Positions 22,100-24,136 of a stretch of 24,136 nt of DNA are shown piece by piece. Under the pieces are notes generated by a model. It saw nothing but the letters and a program-made list of their open reading frames with translations. It did not search any database and was not told the origin of the DNA. The position numbers were made by a program, and so were the translations under genes. Source of the stretch: an uncultured Bacillota bacterium. GTDB lineage: Bacteria; Bacillota_I; Bacilli_A; RF39; UBA660. Location of the stretch: contig CAMWQX010000001.1 in assembly GCA_947176475.1 (NCBI GenBank), positions 1-24,136 of the forward strand, written 5' to 3'. Numbering within the stretch: the stretch's first letter is position 1; every line of letters starts with the position of its first letter.

Positions 22100-22483
22100 A
22101 TGGCTTATAATAGAAGAAAAAGAAAAATTAAAAAGAATATACCTGAAGCACAAGCTCATATTTCTTCATCTTATAATAATACATTAGTAACTATTACTGA
22201 TAAAGAAGGAAATACAATAAGCTGGGCTTCATCTGGAACTATTGGATATAAAGGTTCTAAGAAGAAAACTCCTTATGCTGCAGGATTAGCTGCTGAACAA
22301 GCTGGTAAAGCTGCAATGGATGCTGGAGTTGTTAAAGTTGAAGTATTTGTTAAAGGATTAGGTGGAGGACGTGAAACAGCAATACGTTCACTACAAGCTG
22401 TAGGACTAGAGATAACTTCTATTAACGATGAAACACCAGTACCACATAATGGATGTAGACCACCAAAACGTCCAAGAAATTAG
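22100..22483 (+). CDS. rpsK: 30S ribosomal protein S11
   Basis: 127 residues. S11 is in the platform by the E site. KKNIPEAQAHISSSYNNTLVTITDKEGNTISWASSG (12-47), GYKGSKKKTPYAAGLAAEQAGKAA and the ending GCRPPKRPRN with HNG are canonical. SD AACGGAGGT upstream. Confidence 0.98.
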   Translation: MAYNRRKRKIKKNIPEAQAHISSSYNNTLVTITDKEGNTISWASSGTIGYKGSKKKTPYAAGLAAEQAGKAAMDAGVVKVEVFVKGLGGGRETAIRSLQAVGLEITSINDETPVPHNGCRPPKRPRN

Positions 22484-22512
22484 ATTATAATTAAGAGAGT
22501 GAGGATTTAAAT

Positions 22513-23451
22513 ATGAATTTTGAAAAACCAGAATATAAAATTACTGAATATGTAGAAAGTAAGAATTATGGTAAATTTGAACTAGAACCTTTAGAAAGAG
22601 GTTTTGGAACAACTATTGGTAATGCCCTAAGAAGAGTAATGCTATCTAGTATGCCAGGAAGTGCAGTTACTAGTGTTAAAATCGATGGAGTTTTACACGA
22701 ATTCCAAAAGATTGAAGGCGTAAGAGAAGATGTTATGAACATCATCTTAAATATTAAAACTCTTGTTGTTAAAAATCATTCTACGGAAAAGAAAGTAATG
22801 AGATTATCTGCATCTACAGAAGGCGCTGTAACAGCTGCTATGATTGATCATGATGCTGATATCGAAATCGTAAATCCTGATTTAGTTATTTGTAATTTAG
22901 TTAAGGGTGGAAAAATCGATATTGAGATGACTGTTGATAATGGTCGTGGATATGTTGATGCAAAAGAAAATAAGAAGACAATCGGTGAAACAGTTGGATT
23001 AATTCCTATTGATTCAATTTATTCTCCAGTAGAAAAAGTTGCCTTCGAAGTTGAAAATGCTCGTGTTGGACACAACGAAAATTATGACAAATTAATCATG
23101 TATGTATATACAAATGGTTCAATTACACCAGAAGAATGTATGGCCTTAGCTAGCCGTATCCTAATTGAACACCTAAATATTGTTGCTGATTTAAATCAAA
23201 TCGCTGATATTACTGGTATCATCGCTGAAAAGAAAGTTGATACTATTACTAAAACTCTTGAAACTCCTATTGAAGAAATCGAATTCTCTGTTAGAGCTTA
23301 CAATTGCTTAAAGAGAGCAGGTATTCATACAATGCAAGATTTAATTGATAAGAGAGAAGTAGAAGTTACTAAGATTAGAAACTTAGGTAAGAAATCATTA
23401 AAAGAAGTTATTGATAAAGTTAATGAAATGGGACTAAAGTTCCGCGATTAA
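22513..23451 (+). CDS. rpoA: RNA polymerase alpha subunit
   Basis: 312 residues. Alpha dimer starts assembly of RNA polymerase. The N-terminal domain has LEPLERGFGTTIGNALRRVMLSSMPGSAV (25-53). A linker of about 25 residues leads to the C-terminal domain (from about 256), with RAYNCLKRAGI (UP-element contact) and IRNLGKKSLKEV. Start preceded by GTGAGG. Confidence 0.98.
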   Translation: MNFEKPEYKITEYVESKNYGKFELEPLERGFGTTIGNALRRVMLSSMPGSAVTSVKIDGVLHEFQKIEGVREDVMNIILNIKTLVVKNHSTEKKVMRLSASTEGAVTAAMIDHDADIEIVNPDLVICNLVKGGKIDIEMTVDNGRGYVDAKENKKTIGETVGLIPIDSIYSPVEKVAFEVENARVGHNENYDKLIMYVYTNGSITPEECMALASRILIEHLNIVADLNQIADITGIIAEKKVDTITKTLETPIEEIEFSVRAYNCLKRAGIHTMQDLIDKREVEVTKIRNLGKKSLKEVIDKVNEMGLKFRD

Positions 23452-23477
23452 CATTATTGTAAGGAGGGAAAATACTA

Positions 23478-23819
23478 ATGTATAGAAAATTAAGTAGAGA
23501 ATCTAGAATTAGAAGAAGTATATTAGCCGGAATTACTAAAGATGTAATCATGAATGAAGGAGTTACTACTACTGAAGCTCGTGCTAAAGAAGTTAGAAAA
23601 TTCGTTGAAAAAATGATTACTTATGGAAAAGATGGATCTTTAGTTGCTCGTAGAAAAGCCTTAGCTTTCTTACATAACGATAAAGATGTAGTTAATAAAA
23701 TATTTAATGAATTAGCTCCTCGTTATGCTGAGAGAAATGGTGGATATACAAGAATCATTAAATTAAAAGAAAGAGTTGGAGACGATGCTCTAACTGTAAG
23801 ACTTGAATTAGTTGACTAA
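23478..23819 (+). CDS. rplQ: 50S ribosomal protein L17
   Basis: 113 residues, the short form. L17 sits near the tunnel exit. MYRKLSRESRIRRSILAGITKDVIMNEGVTTTEARAKEVRKFVEKMITYGK is canonical at the N-terminus, with RYAERNGGYTRIIKLKERVGDDALTVRLELVD at the end. Start preceded by AAGGAGG. The last codons and stop form part of the superoperon terminator. Confidence 0.98.
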   Translation: MYRKLSRESRIRRSILAGITKDVIMNEGVTTTEARAKEVRKFVEKMITYGKDGSLVARRKALAFLHNDKDVVNKIFNELAPRYAERNGGYTRIIKLKERVGDDALTVRLELVD

Positions 23820-23836
23820 TCAAGTCTTTTTTCTTT
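23799..23836 (+). terminator. Superoperon terminator overlapping the rplQ end
   Basis: AGACTTG plus ATTAG (23799-23811, one bulged A at 23806) pairs with CTAATCAAGTCT (23816-23827) around a 4-base loop, then six T. The stop codon TAA is within the stem. Strong terminator. Confidence 0.9.
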
Positions 23837-23841
23837 ATAAT
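23812..23841 (+). promoter_or_regulatory. Promoter inside the terminator, for the small membrane gene
   Basis: TTGACT (23812-23817) in the terminator loop and stem, an 18-base spacer and a perfect TATAAT (23836-23841). The start would be near 23848, at or next to the start codon. Confidence 0.6.
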
Positions 23842-23850
23842 AGATTTGTG

Positions 23851-24114
23851 ATGAATATGAAATTTAATGAAACTAAAAAAGTTGGTATGGATATCTTTCT
23901 TATTAATGTAATATTGTTATTATTTATCTATAGTAAAGACGGGCTTTCCCTTTTTAATCTTATATTGGGAGTATCATCTTCCCTAATAGCCGTTAGCCTA
24001 AACATTTATTACATAATTAAAGGTTCTAAAACCAAAATAAATAAGATATTCTTAATAATAAACATATTAGTCTCATTAGGTATAATTACCTTATTAATTT
24101 TTAATATCATTTAA
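23851..24114 (+). CDS. Small three-span membrane protein
   Basis: 87 residues from ATG 23851, all of it inside the window. The frame can be read back to 23812, but that would start in the terminator loop. About three hydrophobic segments are visible (IFLINVILLLFIYS, LFNLILGVSSSLIAVSLNIYYII, IFLIINILVSLGIITLLIFNII), with lysine-rich connectors. No ribosome site precedes 23851 or GTG 23848, consistent with a leaderless transcript. No family recognised. Its ending at 24114 (TAA) is clear. Confidence 0.6.
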   Translation: MNMKFNETKKVGMDIFLINVILLLFIYSKDGLSLFNLILGVSSSLIAVSLNIYYIIKGSKTKINKIFLIINILVSLGIITLLIFNII

Positions 24115-24136
24115 AAAAAGTGGGAAGATTATTTAC

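Noticed and set aside
1..24136. CRISPR array, tRNA, rRNA or insertion sequence
   Set aside because: No regularly spaced repeats, no cloverleaf with a recognisable T-arm, no rRNA core motifs and no transposase or terminal inverted repeats were seen by reading; a tRNAscan or repeat search could still find weak cases.

Overview
The window is a 24.1 kb stretch from a low-GC Gram-positive-type genome. All supported genes lie on the + strand, coding is AT-rich, Shine-Dalgarno (SD) sites are strong (GGAGG types), and promoters are SigA-like (TTGACA/TATAAT). UGA is used as a stop (for example secY, map and the first gene), so the code is standard and this is not a Mycoplasma. Gene order rpsO-pnp, then S10-spc-alpha with secY-adk-map-infA-rpmJ, a Cys4 adenylate kinase lid and a zinc-type S14 all point to Firmicutes/Bacilli. 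The short intergenic regions, absent rpmD and many orphan proteins would fit a small-genome uncultured gut lineage related to Mollicutes. The lineage is an inference; the sequence alone does not name the species.

Region 1 (1-2230) is accessory. It holds the C-terminal part of a DUF1016/YhcG-type PD-(D/E)XK nuclease cut by the window edge, an unrecognised protein whose N-terminus resembles ADP-ribosyltransferase-fold enzymes, and a protein with a methyltransferase-like motif I and an odd cysteine ladder. Region 2 (2230-5140) is rpsO (S15), pnp (polynucleotide phosphorylase) and a small DUF1653 protein. rpsO has its own promoter and a structured leader, a weak terminator lies between rpsO and pnp, and the DUF1653 gene overlaps pnp.

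Region 3 (5140-9552) has five genes of mostly unknown function, nearly all with their own promoter and terminator. They are a secreted protein with a C-terminal SPKTG/membrane/lysine tail, a coiled-coil protein with a membrane hairpin, a membrane-anchored GH73-like glucosaminidase, and two orphans (one with a glycine/alanine-rich hydrophobic segment). Several look cell-envelope related, but nothing in the sequence shows they form one system.

Region 4 (9552-23836) is one continuous S10-spc-alpha superoperon: rpsJ-rplC-rplD-rplW-rplB-rpsS-rplV-rpsC-rplP-rpmC-rpsQ-rplN-rplX-rplE-rpsN-rpsH-rplF-rplR-rpsE-rplO-secY-adk-map-infA-rpmJ-rpsM-rpsK-rpoA-rplQ. One clear promoter and a ~127 nt structured leader precede it, and I see no convincing internal terminator. 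Many junctions overlap by 1-23 nt, implying translational coupling. Notable departures are a missing rpmD (L30), a 59-residue acidic tail on L3, a Lys/Thr tail on L24 and an altered P-loop in Adk. The superoperon ends in a terminator that also carries the promoter of a small membrane protein, whose transcript is predicted to be leaderless.

No tRNA, rRNA, CRISPR array, insertion sequence or origin was seen. I did not find an unmistakable new multi-gene system. The best leads are the ART-like gene, the SPKTG surface protein and the fused terminator/promoter/leaderless start after rplQ.
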